A DNA stretch of 64,000 nucleotides, taken from NCBI GenBank assembly GCA_951828385.1, contig OX639973.1, positions 4,269,200-4,333,199 on the forward strand, read 5' to 3'. Shown here piece by piece: positions 14,693-23,750 of this stretch; the stretch's first letter is position 1; every line of letters begins with the position of its first letter. The notes under the pieces are model-generated. The model was not told the origin of the DNA. It saw only the letters and a list, made by a program, of their open reading frames with translations, and did not search any database. A program made the translations under genes and the position numbers. Source of the stretch: an uncultured Poribacteria bacterium. GTDB lineage: Bacteria > Poribacteria > WGA-4E > WGA-3G.

Positions 14693-16363
14693 ATGAATTC
14701 TAAATTAAAATATGTAGTTGGCTTTGTAATTTTTATCGGACTTTGCTTCATCTTCCAGTGGCGTGCAGGACAGGTTAGCGGTGCTGAAACGCTTTTGTGG
14801 TACAGCATAATTCCGCCGTTACTTGCTGTCACGTTAGCCATCGTGACGGCTCGATTGTTTCCGAGTCTCTGTATAGCCGTCGGTGTTGGGCTTCTGCTCT
14901 CGTGGTATCAGAAAGGTGGGACACCGAGCGGTTTCTTGGCAGAAGCCGTCTGGTTCGTCCGTGCCGTGAGTGTCGGAAATGATGGGATAGATCTCTTCAA
15001 TGTCTGGGTAGTCCTGTTCGTTTGCCTTATCATGGCGACGATCTCTGTTGTGGTCGCCTCGGGTGGCATTGGCGGTGTGGTTATTTGGCTCTCTCAGTTT
15101 GCGAAGGGGCCGCGTTCGGCACAATTTATCACAGGTTTGATGGGGATCGCCATCTTTATTGGCGATTATTCTAATGCGATGCTCGTCGGACCGACAATGC
15201 GTCCGCTCACCGATCACCATCGCGTCAGCCGTGAAAAATTAGCGTTCCTTGTGGATTCCACAAGCGCACCGATTGCCGGTCTCGCGTTTGTGAGTACTTG
15301 GATCGGTTATGAAGTGGGACTCTTTGAAGATATATCAGGGACACTTGGGCTTGGACGTGACGGGTATTCCATGTTTTTCGATGCGCTGAGTTTTCGGTTT
15401 TACTGTGTGTTGACCATCATTTTTGTTATCGTCAATGCGCTCAGTGGCAGAGATTATGGGGCGATGCGCCAAGCCGAGATCCGTGCGCGAGAGACAGGAG
15501 ATATTGCTGCCCCGGATGCACAGGCACTCGGACACGCCGGATCTTTTACCAGTCTACCCAACGCCGTTGTCCAACCCTTTTCGGCGGTTTTACCGCTTTT
15601 AGCACTTTTTGGATTGCTGTTGGGTGGGTTCTGGATAGACGGCAACGGCACAGGGTCTATTCTTTCGCTGACTGCTTGGCGGAACGCGCTTTCGGAGGCG
15701 AACAATGTGATGGTGCTTGCGAGTGCGGCAGCAAGTGCGTTTGTTATCTCGATTATCTGTGCGCGTTGGCTCTCAAAGCTACAGTTTTCCGAGATCGCTC
15801 CAGTCGTTTGGAACGGTATAAAAGGGAGCCTCACACCTTTAAGCATTCTGTTATTGGCATGGGGACTCAAGGCGAGTTGCGATAGACTCATGACGGGTGA
15901 TTTTCTGGCTACGATGCTCAGTGATGTTGTATCACCGCTCTGGTTCCCGATCCTTGTTTTTATCTGTGCATCTGTGACCTCTTTTGCAACCGGCACGAGT
16001 TGGGGCACAATGGCGATCCTGATTCCGACTGCGATTCCAGTGGCGTTTTCGCTTGATGGCGATAGTTATGGACTTACGACAATCATTTGCCTCGGGGCAG
16101 TGCTGGATGGTGCCATCTTTGGCGACCACTGCTCACCGCTTTCGGATACAACGATTTTGAGTTCTATCGCCAGCAGTTGCGATCCGCTGCACCATGTGCG
16201 AACACAATTGCCCTATAGCCTCACTGTTGCAAGTATTGCGCTGTTTTGTGGTTATCTGCCTGCCGCGCTCGGTCTTTCCTCAGCGATCGGGATTGCGTGT
16301 GGGACCGCCGTAATTGTTTTGCTACTTTTTAGCGTAGCTCGCAAGCCAAAACTTGCTATATAA
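14693..16363 (+). CDS. Na+/H+ antiporter, NhaC family
   Basis: About 556 residues and roughly 12 membrane segments. The family core is visible in the first half: GIGGVVIWLSQFAKGPRSAQ, then GIAIFIGDYSNAMLVGPTMRPLTD and REKLAFLVDSTSAPIAGLAFVSTWIGYE. The second half has FATGTSWGTMAILIPTAIPV and GAVLDGAIFGDHCSPLSDTTILSS. These are the conserved acidic and polar transport motifs of NhaC-like proteins. It would exchange sodium for protons across the inner membrane, as expected in a marine organism. ATG 14693 follows GAGGG at seven bases. A GTG five codons earlier is in frame but overlaps that site. It stands apart from its neighbours. Confidence 0.9.
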   Translation: MNSKLKYVVGFVIFIGLCFIFQWRAGQVSGAETLLWYSIIPPLLAVTLAIVTARLFPSLCIAVGVGLLLSWYQKGGTPSGFLAEAVWFVRAVSVGNDGIDLFNVWVVLFVCLIMATISVVVASGGIGGVVIWLSQFAKGPRSAQFITGLMGIAIFIGDYSNAMLVGPTMRPLTDHHRVSREKLAFLVDSTSAPIAGLAFVSTWIGYEVGLFEDISGTLGLGRDGYSMFFDALSFRFYCVLTIIFVIVNALSGRDYGAMRQAEIRARETGDIAAPDAQALGHAGSFTSLPNAVVQPFSAVLPLLALFGLLLGGFWIDGNGTGSILSLTAWRNALSEANNVMVLASAAASAFVISIICARWLSKLQFSEIAPVVWNGIKGSLTPLSILLLAWGLKASCDRLMTGDFLATMLSDVVSPLWFPILVFICASVTSFATGTSWGTMAILIPTAIPVAFSLDGDSYGLTTIICLGAVLDGAIFGDHCSPLSDTTILSSIASSCDPLHHVRTQLPYSLTVASIALFCGYLPAALGLSSAIGIACGTAVIVLLLFSVARKPKLAI

Positions 16364-16410
16364 ACGTATGGGGTTGCTGGTTTCCGTAAGTTTCAAGAAA
16401 GGAGAATGAT

Positions 16411-17229
16411 ATGAAGGTGGCACTTGAAGGACAAGTCGCGGTTGTTACAGGGGGTGCGCAAGGTATCGGTCGAGCGATTGTAGATCAGTTAATTGATAAT
16501 GGTGCTTCTGTGGCAATTGTTGATATTGATGTGCAGGCAGGTAAGGAAACCGTCAAAGAAATTCAACAAAGCGGTGGGACCGGTCTATTTGTGGAAGGCG
16601 ATGTGTCAGATGCGGCACAGATGGAGGGTGTTGCGGACCGGATTGCGGGACACTTTGGCAAAATTGAGATTTTGGTGAACAATGCTGGAATTAATACCAA
16701 GAGCGATAGGGTGCCGATTCATCAATACACCTTAGAGGATTGGCACCGTATTTTACAGATAGATTTGACCGGTGTTTTCACAATGAGTCGTGCGGTTATC
16801 CCATATATCCTTAAAACGCATAGCAGGTCTGGCTCCGAGAATGCGACTGGACGGATTGTTAACATCAGTTCTATTGCGGGGTTGGTGCCGTTACGTTTGC
16901 AGAGTGCTTACGTTGCGGCGAAAGCAGGCGTTGCCAATCTGACGCGTTCAATGGCGTTAGAACTCGGACCCGAGGGGATTCTGGTAAATGCTATCGCACC
17001 GGGTTCGACGTTGACCCGCGGCACGGAGGCACTCTTCTATGGAGATGACGGGGCATATACAGAAAACGCTGCGAGTCTGTTATCGCACATTCCATTGGGG
17101 AGACCGGGAAAGACGACGGAAATTGCGGCAGCGGTGCTTTTTCTCGTTTCGCCGGATGCGAGTTATGTCAACGGTAGCGTGCTTGCGGTAGACGGTGGTT
17201 GGACTGCAGGTTATACGCGAGATTGGTAG
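16411..17229 (+). CDS. Short-chain dehydrogenase/reductase (SDR)
   Basis: A 272-residue classical SDR. It has the NAD(P)-binding TGGAQGIG (residues 13-20), an Asp at the end of beta-2 (VDIDV) suggesting NAD preference, NNAGIN, the catalytic Ser in NISSIAG, and Tyr-Lys in AYVAAKAG. The C-terminal VNGSVLAVDGGWTAGY is typical of FabG-like members. The substrate cannot be read from sequence. AAGGAGA precedes the ATG at good spacing. It is followed after a repeat-containing 60-base spacer by a cupin gene, so both may serve one carbohydrate or aromatic catabolic route. Confidence 0.88.
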   Translation: MKVALEGQVAVVTGGAQGIGRAIVDQLIDNGASVAIVDIDVQAGKETVKEIQQSGGTGLFVEGDVSDAAQMEGVADRIAGHFGKIEILVNNAGINTKSDRVPIHQYTLEDWHRILQIDLTGVFTMSRAVIPYILKTHSRSGSENATGRIVNISSIAGLVPLRLQSAYVAAKAGVANLTRSMALELGPEGILVNAIAPGSTLTRGTEALFYGDDGAYTENAASLLSHIPLGRPGKTTEIAAAVLFLVSPDASYVNGSVLAVDGGWTAGYTRDW

Positions 17230-17247
17230 ATGCACCTACACCTCTTA

Positions 17248-17280
17248 AACTAACAACTTATAACTGATAACTAACAACTA
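17248..17280. repeat. AACTAACAACT/ATAACTGATAACT dispersed repeat unit
   Basis: Short iterated units of the family also seen at 2174-2300 and 24375-24539, filling the SDR-cupin gap just before the cupin ribosome binding site. Confidence 0.5.
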
Positions 17281-17296
17281 TTTCAAGGAGATGAAA

Positions 17297-17713
17297 ATGG
17301 CAAAGATTACTACGTTTAAAGGGTATCAAGGCGAACCCCCTATTCCGAAACCGGCGCATCAGGTGCAGGCGAATGTCGTCACGGTTCAGGACGGTGTGCC
17401 TGTACGGTACTCCGGTTGTGATGGCATTGGTGTGCGTGTCGTGCATCCGGCGAACCCGAACGCGCCTGCACAAAACTTGGGGCTTGTCATGTTTTTTGTG
17501 CCGCCACACGTTGTGCTTGAGCCGGGGAGCCACCACACCGAGGAATGCTACGTCATCCTAAAAGGTAAAGGCGTGATGACGCTTGCTGGTGAAAAGGTGC
17601 CAGTTGAAGCGGGGACGTTCATCCATCTCCCGCCGTGGTGTGAGCATGGGATTGAAAACACAGGCGATGAATCGATGGAGGTCTTAATCTGTACCTCTCC
17701 GCCGAACCCGTAA
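17297..17713 (+). CDS. Cupin-domain protein
   Basis: About 138 residues forming a single cupin barrel. The first metal-binding motif is in GSHHTEECYVILKGKG (His, His, Glu). The second is in PPWCEHGIEN (His). GTFIHLPP lies between them. Single cupins bind a metal and act as isomerases, dioxygenases or sugar sensors; the function here is not determined. Two in-frame ATGs lie at 17291 and 17297. AAGGAG (17285-17290) abuts the first and is well spaced for the second, so I use 17297. It follows the SDR gene and precedes a terminator-like hairpin. Confidence 0.82.
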   Translation: MAKITTFKGYQGEPPIPKPAHQVQANVVTVQDGVPVRYSGCDGIGVRVVHPANPNAPAQNLGLVMFFVPPHVVLEPGSHHTEECYVILKGKGVMTLAGEKVPVEAGTFIHLPPWCEHGIENTGDESMEVLICTSPPNP

Positions 17714-17749
17714 CGTAAATTGACCCGAAAAACGTTGTGCTGAGGAATC

Positions 17750-17800
17750 AAATGCCTGATTTGAGGGTACTCGTGCCTTCTCACAGGCATTTTTCATTTT
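17750..17800 (+). terminator. Probable rho-independent terminator after cupin gene
   Basis: AAATGCCTG (17750-17758) pairs with CAGGCATTT (17784-17792), with an inner GAGG/CCTTC stem, and runs into TTTTTCATTTTT. Confidence 0.7.
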
Positions 17801-17887
17801 TAATTCAACTTTTTCGCCATATTTTCGTTAAATAAAGTATCTATAAGTGTTTAGAAACCACACTTTTAAACTGTGGGGGGTTGATTT

Positions 17888-20338
17888 ATGCGCGATTCGA
17901 TGGGCGGTTTTGACAGGGGAAGGTCATCTCGGAGACGGTCGAGTTCTTATAGCAATGGCGGCAGACGCCTCCGGAAGCAGAACCATGAACCACTAACGAC
18001 AATGGAAGATGTGCCTGAACGCCTAAAGGAACAAGCAGAGGCACTGTTTGAAACAGGCGAAGAAATCAAGATTGCTGTTTCAACAGATCTGCGCTTTGAC
18101 GGTACCTACGGCAAGGATTGGCTGTTAGTTACCAATAGGCGGCTCATCGCTTTTAATCAGAATGGTGCTATGGGGCACCACATGCGCGAAGTACCTCTTA
18201 CGTCCGTTGAAGATATCGAAATCATTGAGATGTATGGAAATAACATTCTCAAGGTGAGTACCGCGGACAACGCATTTGAAGTGTCGCGTTACTCAAAGCG
18301 GTTAACCCCGAAGTTCAATCTTGCTGTTTCCGAGTTGGAAGAATTAATTCCGCAAAAGGAAAGAGATGCGGATGGAAGACCGCGCGGCAGGCGCGGACGT
18401 GGTCCCGGTGGGAAGGATAAAGGTCGCTGTGAAAAGTGTGATCAACCTATTCCAAGTTGGTCGGGTGTGTGTGTCAATTGCGTCCAAAAAGGAAAGCTCA
18501 TCTTTCGACTCATCAAATACGCTGTTCCGCTTTGGCACGTTGTTGTGCCGGCATTCCTCATAATGATGGTCATCCGTCTCGTCGGGCTCTACCCTGAGAT
18601 ACTCATGATGGATCTGATCGACAGGATTATAAACCCTGCCGGACATGCTATTGCTACAGGATTGCCAATACCGGAAACAGATTGGGGCCACCTTCAAGGT
18701 ACTGTAAACTTCTTAGGCGAATGGTTTGAAAACATACCCGTCGGTGGGAGTTTCGGCCATCTGATAGCGATTGTGCTCCTGATGGCGGGCATTAACGTAT
18801 TCACAATGGCAGCTGGGGCTGTACGCGGCTATATGATGGCGTGGGTGGGACAGAATATCACTCGGCGGCTTCAGAATGAAACCTATGAACATCTGAACGC
18901 GCTCTCCATTGATTTTTTTCACGAGCGGGATACGGGAAACTTGATGTCAAGGATCACGCACGATGTGTCAAGGCTCCGAGACTTTATCGCGAATGGGTTA
19001 CAGGATATTGTCGGTGATTCTCTCACGATCATTTATATCTGTGTGATCATGTTTTCTTTCAACTGGCGACTTTCCCTCTGGACGTTGATACCTATTCCGT
19101 GTCTTATCTTCTTCACAATCTTTTTTGGCAAAAAGATGAGCAAGGTGTACCACGTTTTATGGAAGCGGTATGCCAACATTAGCACGATTCTCGCAAGCAC
19201 GATTCCGGGGGTACGCGTTGTTAAGGCGTTTGCTCGCGAACGCTACGAGATAAACCGATTTAGCGATTTGACGTATCAGGTATTTAATGGTGAGTTGAAC
19301 GCTGCGAAGCTTGGAACGCTTTACCGCCCGATTATGGAGTTTATCGTCTTTACGGGGCGTATCATCCTCTGGTTGGTAGGTGGGTGGCAGATTTTCCAAG
19401 GCGAGGTGAGCCTTGGTATTCTATGGATGTTCCAAGGTTATATGATGCGGTTTTTTAGACCTGTGTATACACTCTGCCAGATGAACGAGCGATTCATTCG
19501 AGCAGGCACTTCTGCCGAGCGGGTGTTTGAAATTATGGACACACCGCCGAGTGTGGCTGATAAAGAGGACGCGGTGGCTCTTGGGCATATCCGAGGTGCT
19601 GTGGAATTTAGAGATGTCCATTTCTCTTATGATGGCGAGAAAAATGCGCTCAACGGTGTCAGTTTTACAGTGGAGCCGGGTGAGATGATAGGGTTGGTTG
19701 GGCACAGCGGTGCGGGCAAAAGCACGCTTATCAACCTGATTACCCGCTTTTACGATCCAAACGATGGGACAATCATGATTGACGGTCACGACAGTCGCGA
19801 CATTCAAGTGAAGGCACTGCGTCAACAGGTCGGTGTCGTGTTGCAGGATCCGTTCCTGTTCCAAGGCACGATCGCCGACAATATCGGTTACTCAAAACCC
19901 GGGGCATCTCGGCGAGAGATTATTGCGGCTGCGCGGGCTGCAAATGCACACGATTTTATTATCAAGTTCCCTGATGGTTACGACACATTGGTAGGTGAAA
20001 GAGGCGCGAGAGTCTCTGGCGGCGAACGGCAACGTATCTCTGTTGCTCGGGCGATTTTGAAAAATCCGCGCGTGCTTATCTTAGATGAAGCCACCTCCTC
20101 TGTTGATACGGAAACGGAATCCAAAATCCAAGAGGCGTTGGAACGGCTCGTTCAAGGCAGAACGGTGTTTGCGATTGCGCACAGGCTGTCAACCCTTAAA
20201 TATGCTGACCGCCTTGTCGTGCTGAAAGAGGGAGAGGTAGACGAAATCGGGACGCATGAAGAACTTCTTGCCAAAGCGGGAACTTACGCCGGGCTGTGTG
20301 AGAAGCAAACCGAACTATCGAGAATTCGCGCATGGTGA
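17888..20338 (+). CDS. ABC exporter (fused permease-ATPase) with N-terminal PH-like and zinc-ribbon regions
   Basis: An 816-residue half-size exporter with extra N-terminal parts. Residues 1-40 are Arg/Ser-rich; 45-155 resemble a bacterial PH-like domain (LLVTNRRLIAFNQ...VPLTSVEDIEIIEMYGNNILKVS). A four-Cys ribbon CEKCDQPIPSWSGVCVNC follows at about 180-197. Six transmembrane helices fill about 215-530. The nucleotide-binding domain (about 575-810) is intact: Walker A GHSGAGKST, Q-loop VLQDPF, signature VSGGERQR, Walker B VLILDEATSS, H-loop IAHR. The immediately following DUF1854 gene is the partner usually seen with this exporter type. NCBI annotates such pairs as cyanophycin metabolism-associated, but no cyanophycin gene is visible here. 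Substrate unknown. Confidence 0.88.
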   Translation: MRDSMGGFDRGRSSRRRSSSYSNGGRRLRKQNHEPLTTMEDVPERLKEQAEALFETGEEIKIAVSTDLRFDGTYGKDWLLVTNRRLIAFNQNGAMGHHMREVPLTSVEDIEIIEMYGNNILKVSTADNAFEVSRYSKRLTPKFNLAVSELEELIPQKERDADGRPRGRRGRGPGGKDKGRCEKCDQPIPSWSGVCVNCVQKGKLIFRLIKYAVPLWHVVVPAFLIMMVIRLVGLYPEILMMDLIDRIINPAGHAIATGLPIPETDWGHLQGTVNFLGEWFENIPVGGSFGHLIAIVLLMAGINVFTMAAGAVRGYMMAWVGQNITRRLQNETYEHLNALSIDFFHERDTGNLMSRITHDVSRLRDFIANGLQDIVGDSLTIIYICVIMFSFNWRLSLWTLIPIPCLIFFTIFFGKKMSKVYHVLWKRYANISTILASTIPGVRVVKAFARERYEINRFSDLTYQVFNGELNAAKLGTLYRPIMEFIVFTGRIILWLVGGWQIFQGEVSLGILWMFQGYMMRFFRPVYTLCQMNERFIRAGTSAERVFEIMDTPPSVADKEDAVALGHIRGAVEFRDVHFSYDGEKNALNGVSFTVEPGEMIGLVGHSGAGKSTLINLITRFYDPNDGTIMIDGHDSRDIQVKALRQQVGVVLQDPFLFQGTIADNIGYSKPGASRREIIAAARAANAHDFIIKFPDGYDTLVGERGARVSGGERQRISVARAILKNPRVLILDEATSSVDTETESKIQEALERLVQGRTVFAIAHRLSTLKYADRLVVLKEGEVDEIGTHEELLAKAGTYAGLCEKQTELSRIRAW

Positions 20339-20366
20339 TTTAACTATTGCAGAAGGAGGCATATTG

Positions 20367-20876
20367 ATGAAGGAAGCGATTAAGGTAACGGATGAATTAG
20401 AGTTTCTTGATGCGAGCCGTGTCAGAATTGAGCGAAACGCATTTGAGGAGCTCGTTGTCCAACTTCCGGATGGAACAACGCACGTGAAGGTTGAACCGAT
20501 CTGTGCTTTTCCTGTAAGCGAGACGAACCGATATATTTCTCTCGTAGATGAAGAATCTAATGAGATCGGCATTATTGAGGATATAGAGCAGCTCCCTCGC
20601 GCGTCCGGTGAAGTGCTTGTTGAGGAGTTACAAAAACGCTACTTTATGCCGAAGATTACCAAAATCCACGAGTTGGATGGACAATTCGGGATTACGCAAT
20701 GGGTCGTTGAAACTTCACAAGGAGACGTAGAGTTCGGTATGCGTACTCGATACGATATTGTCACGCTTGAGAACGGACGCGTCCTGATTAAGGATGCCGA
20801 TGGTAACAGATATGAAATTGAGAACTACCATAAGTTGGACCCGAAAAGTCTCGCGCTACTTGAGACGCAATTGTAG
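20367..20876 (+). CDS. DUF1854 family protein
   Basis: About 169 residues, soluble and acidic. It begins at the ATG after AAGGAGG (20353-20359), 28 bases past the exporter stop. The longer frame from 20256 overlaps the exporter and is not used. VQLPDGTTHVKVEPICAFPVSETNRYISLVDEESNEIG and the tail VLIKDADGNRYEIENYHKLDPKSLALLE fit DUF1854. This family is found mainly next to ABC exporters of the preceding type and presumably helps them. No catalytic motif is visible. It is translationally close to both neighbours and likely cotranscribed with the exporter. Confidence 0.85.
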   Translation: MKEAIKVTDELEFLDASRVRIERNAFEELVVQLPDGTTHVKVEPICAFPVSETNRYISLVDEESNEIGIIEDIEQLPRASGEVLVEELQKRYFMPKITKIHELDGQFGITQWVVETSQGDVEFGMRTRYDIVTLENGRVLIKDADGNRYEIENYHKLDPKSLALLETQL

Positions 20877-20900
20877 GGGCACTGTTGATGAGGAGAAAAT

Positions 20901-22028
20901 ATGGGAGAAAATGTGAGAATTGAACGTATTGAATGGGCACGCTTAACAGGCGAGCGTCCGCGCAAAGCCGGTTGTAATTCTCGGCTCGGTGAACACGGGC
21001 TGCATGTCCGCCCCCCTATCGCTCGTTTAACGACGACGGATGGCGTGAGCGGCTTTGGGTTTTCATCGATTTCACGTGAAAAAGCGGAGGCGATTGTCGG
21101 GTTTCAGCTCAGCGATGCGTTTGACGCAGAGAAGGGTGTCACCGAAGAATTCAGAATGTTAGAGTATCCACTCTGGGATTTGGTGGGACAGTTAGCACAG
21201 AAACCGGTGTATGCGATGCTTTCCGGCCAGAACGGTGCGTTTCGCGCCCCGTGTTACGACACCTCGCTCTACATTGATGACCTACATCTTGAGGACAACG
21301 CTGAAGCCGCGGCACTTATTGCTGCCGAGGCATTAGAAGGAAAGGCACGCGGACATAACGCCTATAAGATCAAAGTCGGACGTGGCGCAATGCACATGCC
21401 ACTTGATAAAGGCACACAGCGGGATATTGATGTTATTCGTGCCGTGCGCGAGGCTGTTGGATCCGATGCTACGATTTTGATAGATGCAAACAACGGTTAT
21501 AATCTCAACCTTACCAAGCAGGTATTAGGCGGGGCTGCGGATGCGAAGGTCTATTGGATGGAAGAGGCGTTCCACGAGGATGCCCGCGTTTATAGTCTCT
21601 TGAAGGAATGGCTAAATGCCGAAGGTTTGGAAACCCGTATTGCGGATGGCGAGGGTGGGGCATCACCGCACCTTGTGAATTGGGCAAAAGATGGGCTCAT
21701 TGACATCGTCCAATACGATATTTTTCACCCTGGCTTCTCACGTTGGCTTGAGTTGGGACCCGAATTGGATGCGTCCGGCGTTGGCACGGCACCGCATCAT
21801 TATGGCGGCTACTACGGCAATTTCGTCACCTGTCACCTTGCAGCGAAGGTGGAGCGATTTGAGTTCACCGAGTGGGATCATGCGACGACTCCGGGTATAG
21901 ATGATTCCGGTTATTCTGTATCCAACGGTTATGTAAATGTGCCACAAAGTCCTGGTTTCGGATTAAATATAGAGGAAGGCCCTTACCAAAAAGCGCGTGA
22001 AGAGAATGGGTTTGAGGTTCGGGCGTAG
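20901..22028 (+). CDS. Enolase-superfamily enzyme (mandelate racemase/muconate lactonizing type)
   Basis: A 375-residue protein with an N-terminal capping domain and C-terminal TIM barrel. Recognisable pieces are the KxK-like YKIKVGRGAM (about 155-164), the metal ligands in LIDANNGYN (about 196-203), EEAFHED (about 221-226) and ADGEGG (about 246-251), and HHYGGYYGN near the C-terminus with a candidate general-base His. It would abstract a proton alpha to a carboxylate, probably dehydrating or racemising a sugar acid, with Mg2+. The exact substrate is unknown. The ATG follows GAGGAG. It sits 24 bases after the DUF1854 gene and precedes a tiny membrane peptide and a PhyH gene. Confidence 0.85.
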   Translation: MGENVRIERIEWARLTGERPRKAGCNSRLGEHGLHVRPPIARLTTTDGVSGFGFSSISREKAEAIVGFQLSDAFDAEKGVTEEFRMLEYPLWDLVGQLAQKPVYAMLSGQNGAFRAPCYDTSLYIDDLHLEDNAEAAALIAAEALEGKARGHNAYKIKVGRGAMHMPLDKGTQRDIDVIRAVREAVGSDATILIDANNGYNLNLTKQVLGGAADAKVYWMEEAFHEDARVYSLLKEWLNAEGLETRIADGEGGASPHLVNWAKDGLIDIVQYDIFHPGFSRWLELGPELDASGVGTAPHHYGGYYGNFVTCHLAAKVERFEFTEWDHATTPGIDDSGYSVSNGYVNVPQSPGFGLNIEEGPYQKAREENGFEVRA

Positions 22029-22116
22029 TAATAATTGATACCGCCCCAGTTGTACGAGTAGCCTAACTTTTCACAATGCTAATTTGCTGTGAGTTCCGCC
22101 GGCGGGAGATAAATTG

Positions 22117-22248
22117 ATGCGCTGGAAGGCATTTTTAAAAGCGATGTTTGGTTGGCGCAATCTCGAGATTTTTTCGGAGTTCCCGGTGGAAAGCCTTATA
22201 TTTTTTATTGCTGCGATAGCAGTGGTGATTCTGATTAAGCAGTGTTAA
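22117..22248 (+). CDS. 43-residue putative small membrane protein
   Basis: A small frame from ATG 22117 to TAA 22248, with GGGAG (22103-22107) at good spacing. The product starts with a basic stretch (MRWKAFLKAMFGWRNLEIF) and ends in one hydrophobic segment (about residues 25-40, SLIFFIAAIAVVILI) closed by KQC. This looks like a single-pass peptide with cytoplasmic N-terminus. I recognise no family. It lies between the enolase-type and PhyH genes in the same direction. Support is the ribosome binding site and a coherent hydrophobic profile; comparison with related genomes would decide. Confidence 0.5.
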   Translation: MRWKAFLKAMFGWRNLEIFSEFPVESLIFFIAAIAVVILIKQC

Positions 22249-22312
22249 TCCTGGTTGGCTGAATTTTCTCTAAACGTGGAAGATTACAAAAGACTGCAAG
22301 GGAAACAAAATT

Positions 22313-23053
22313 ATGGTGTATTTAACAGAAGCAGACAAAACATTCTTTAAAGAAAACGGCTATCTGGTTGTGCGCGGCGCGCTGGAGCAGGAAGCGATCG
22401 ATGCTGCACTTGATAGGCTCTGGGAGGCACTTGACGAAGATAGGGACGATCCGGAGTCCTGGATTCGTAAAGGTTATCGTACGGTGCCTGTTGGTGGTGA
22501 AGACGTTATCGCTGGCACAACATACAATAACCGCGTTTTCGCTATGGCAGAAGAACTGGTCGGTAAAGATAAATTGAATCCGAGTGGTGGTGCGGGGCCG
22601 CATATCAATTTTCCGGATCCAGATAGAGAATGGCGCGAACCCGGTGGCGGACATCTTGACGGTTACCACACCCCTACGAACGGTGTGCCGAAAGGTGTTG
22701 TCGGTGCGTTCACACTCGGTGCGACGGTTTATCTTGACACGGTTGAAAAACAGGGTGGCGGATTTACCGTTTGGCCCGGGAGCCATCAGATTTGGGCGGA
22801 ATATTTCAGACACCACGACTTGGATAGCCTCCCTGGTGGCGTTGCTCCATTTGATTTAGGACCGAGTTATGAGTTCACAGGCAACGGCGGCGATGTCTGT
22901 TTCTGGCATCATCAGATGAGCCATACTGCGGGTTCAAACTGCGGGCACAACGTCAGAATTGCGCTTATCAGCAGGTACCGACGGAAAGATCTCGACGAGA
23001 TTAGGTTTGAAACCCCCGATGATATGTGGAAATATTGGGACGGAATTTCGTAG
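22313..23053 (+). CDS. Phytanoyl-CoA dioxygenase (PhyH) family oxygenase
   Basis: A 246-residue Fe(II)/2-oxoglutarate oxygenase. The iron-binding triad is visible as His-x-Asp in GGHLDGYHTP (about residues 109-118) and a distal His in SHTAGSNCGHNVRIALISRY (about 201-220). In that segment Arg would bind 2-oxoglutarate. The N-terminus FFKENGYLVVRGAL is typical of the family. Members hydroxylate varied small molecules, so phytanoyl-CoA need not be the substrate. PhyH expansions are a hallmark of Poribacteria. AAGGGA lies upstream of the ATG. It closes the run of codirectional genes that begins at the exporter. Confidence 0.88.
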   Translation: MVYLTEADKTFFKENGYLVVRGALEQEAIDAALDRLWEALDEDRDDPESWIRKGYRTVPVGGEDVIAGTTYNNRVFAMAEELVGKDKLNPSGGAGPHINFPDPDREWREPGGGHLDGYHTPTNGVPKGVVGAFTLGATVYLDTVEKQGGGFTVWPGSHQIWAEYFRHHDLDSLPGGVAPFDLGPSYEFTGNGGDVCFWHHQMSHTAGSNCGHNVRIALISRYRRKDLDEIRFETPDDMWKYWDGIS

Positions 23054-23242
23054 GGGCAACCTCTCTTGTAAACGTACCTCTTGGAAGCGGGCAGGGTTCA
23101 AAAACTCGCTGAAGATCGCTTTACTTGTTTGATCGCTTCGATATATGTTATGCTATTATTAGTTGTTTTTTTAAGGAAAACGGCATTATAGTTATTGGTG
23201 TTGTTGCCCTTCACAAAGGAATTAGGTTAGGAAAATTTGGGA

Positions 23243-23707
23243 ATGGACCTCTATATGAACCCTTCCGAAATCTCAGAAATAATAGGGGTGGAAGAAGGAA
23301 TTATCAACCGCACATTGAAACGGCGAGATGTGGAGATTGAACCGTATCTACGGGTCGTCTCTGCTCCGTCTGATGAAGCCGGAAGTGCCACAAAGCCACA
23401 AATACAACTACGTGTTGATGGGCTCGCGCCGCTAATCAAAAAACTCACCTATAATATTCCAACAGATGATATTATTGAAAATCTGAGCTGTCAGATTATT
23501 GATATTACTTACCTACGCGAAACTTGCGACAAATTGGAAACGGAGAATCAGGCACTTATCGCCGAAAATACGCAGCTGCGAGAAACGATTGAATCTTTTC
23601 AAACCGAAAGAGGGGATTGGTCAGCACAAGTTGAGAATTTAACGAGTCAATTAACGCGCGAACAATCTAAAAGTTGGGTAACTCGCCTATTGAAACGGAA
23701 AGATTGA
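23243..23707 (+). CDS. Unknown protein with C-terminal coiled coil
   Basis: About 154 residues. The N-terminal third (MNPSEISEIIGVEEGIINRTLKRRDVEIEPYLRV) looks like a small winged-helix or helix-turn-helix fold. The middle QIQLRVDGLAPLIKKLTYNIPTDD is compact, and residues from about 95 form a coiled coil (LETENQALIAENTQLRETIESFQTERG). It ends in a basic tail, VTRLLKRKD. ATG 23243 is ten bases from AGGA; TTG 23237 is an alternative. It is followed at 44 bases by a membrane protein gene. Possibly a DNA-binding regulator, but this is a guess. Confidence 0.55.
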   Translation: MDLYMNPSEISEIIGVEEGIINRTLKRRDVEIEPYLRVVSAPSDEAGSATKPQIQLRVDGLAPLIKKLTYNIPTDDIIENLSCQIIDITYLRETCDKLETENQALIAENTQLRETIESFQTERGDWSAQVENLTSQLTREQSKSWVTRLLKRKD

Positions 23708-23750
23708 GCAAATTTAGAGCGGTGAGACTATAGATTCCTGAAGGGTCGCC

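Noticed and set aside
20256-20366. Longer start of the DUF1854 gene overlapping the exporter
   Set aside because: The internal ATG at 20367 has a strong AAGGAGG site and fits the family's length.
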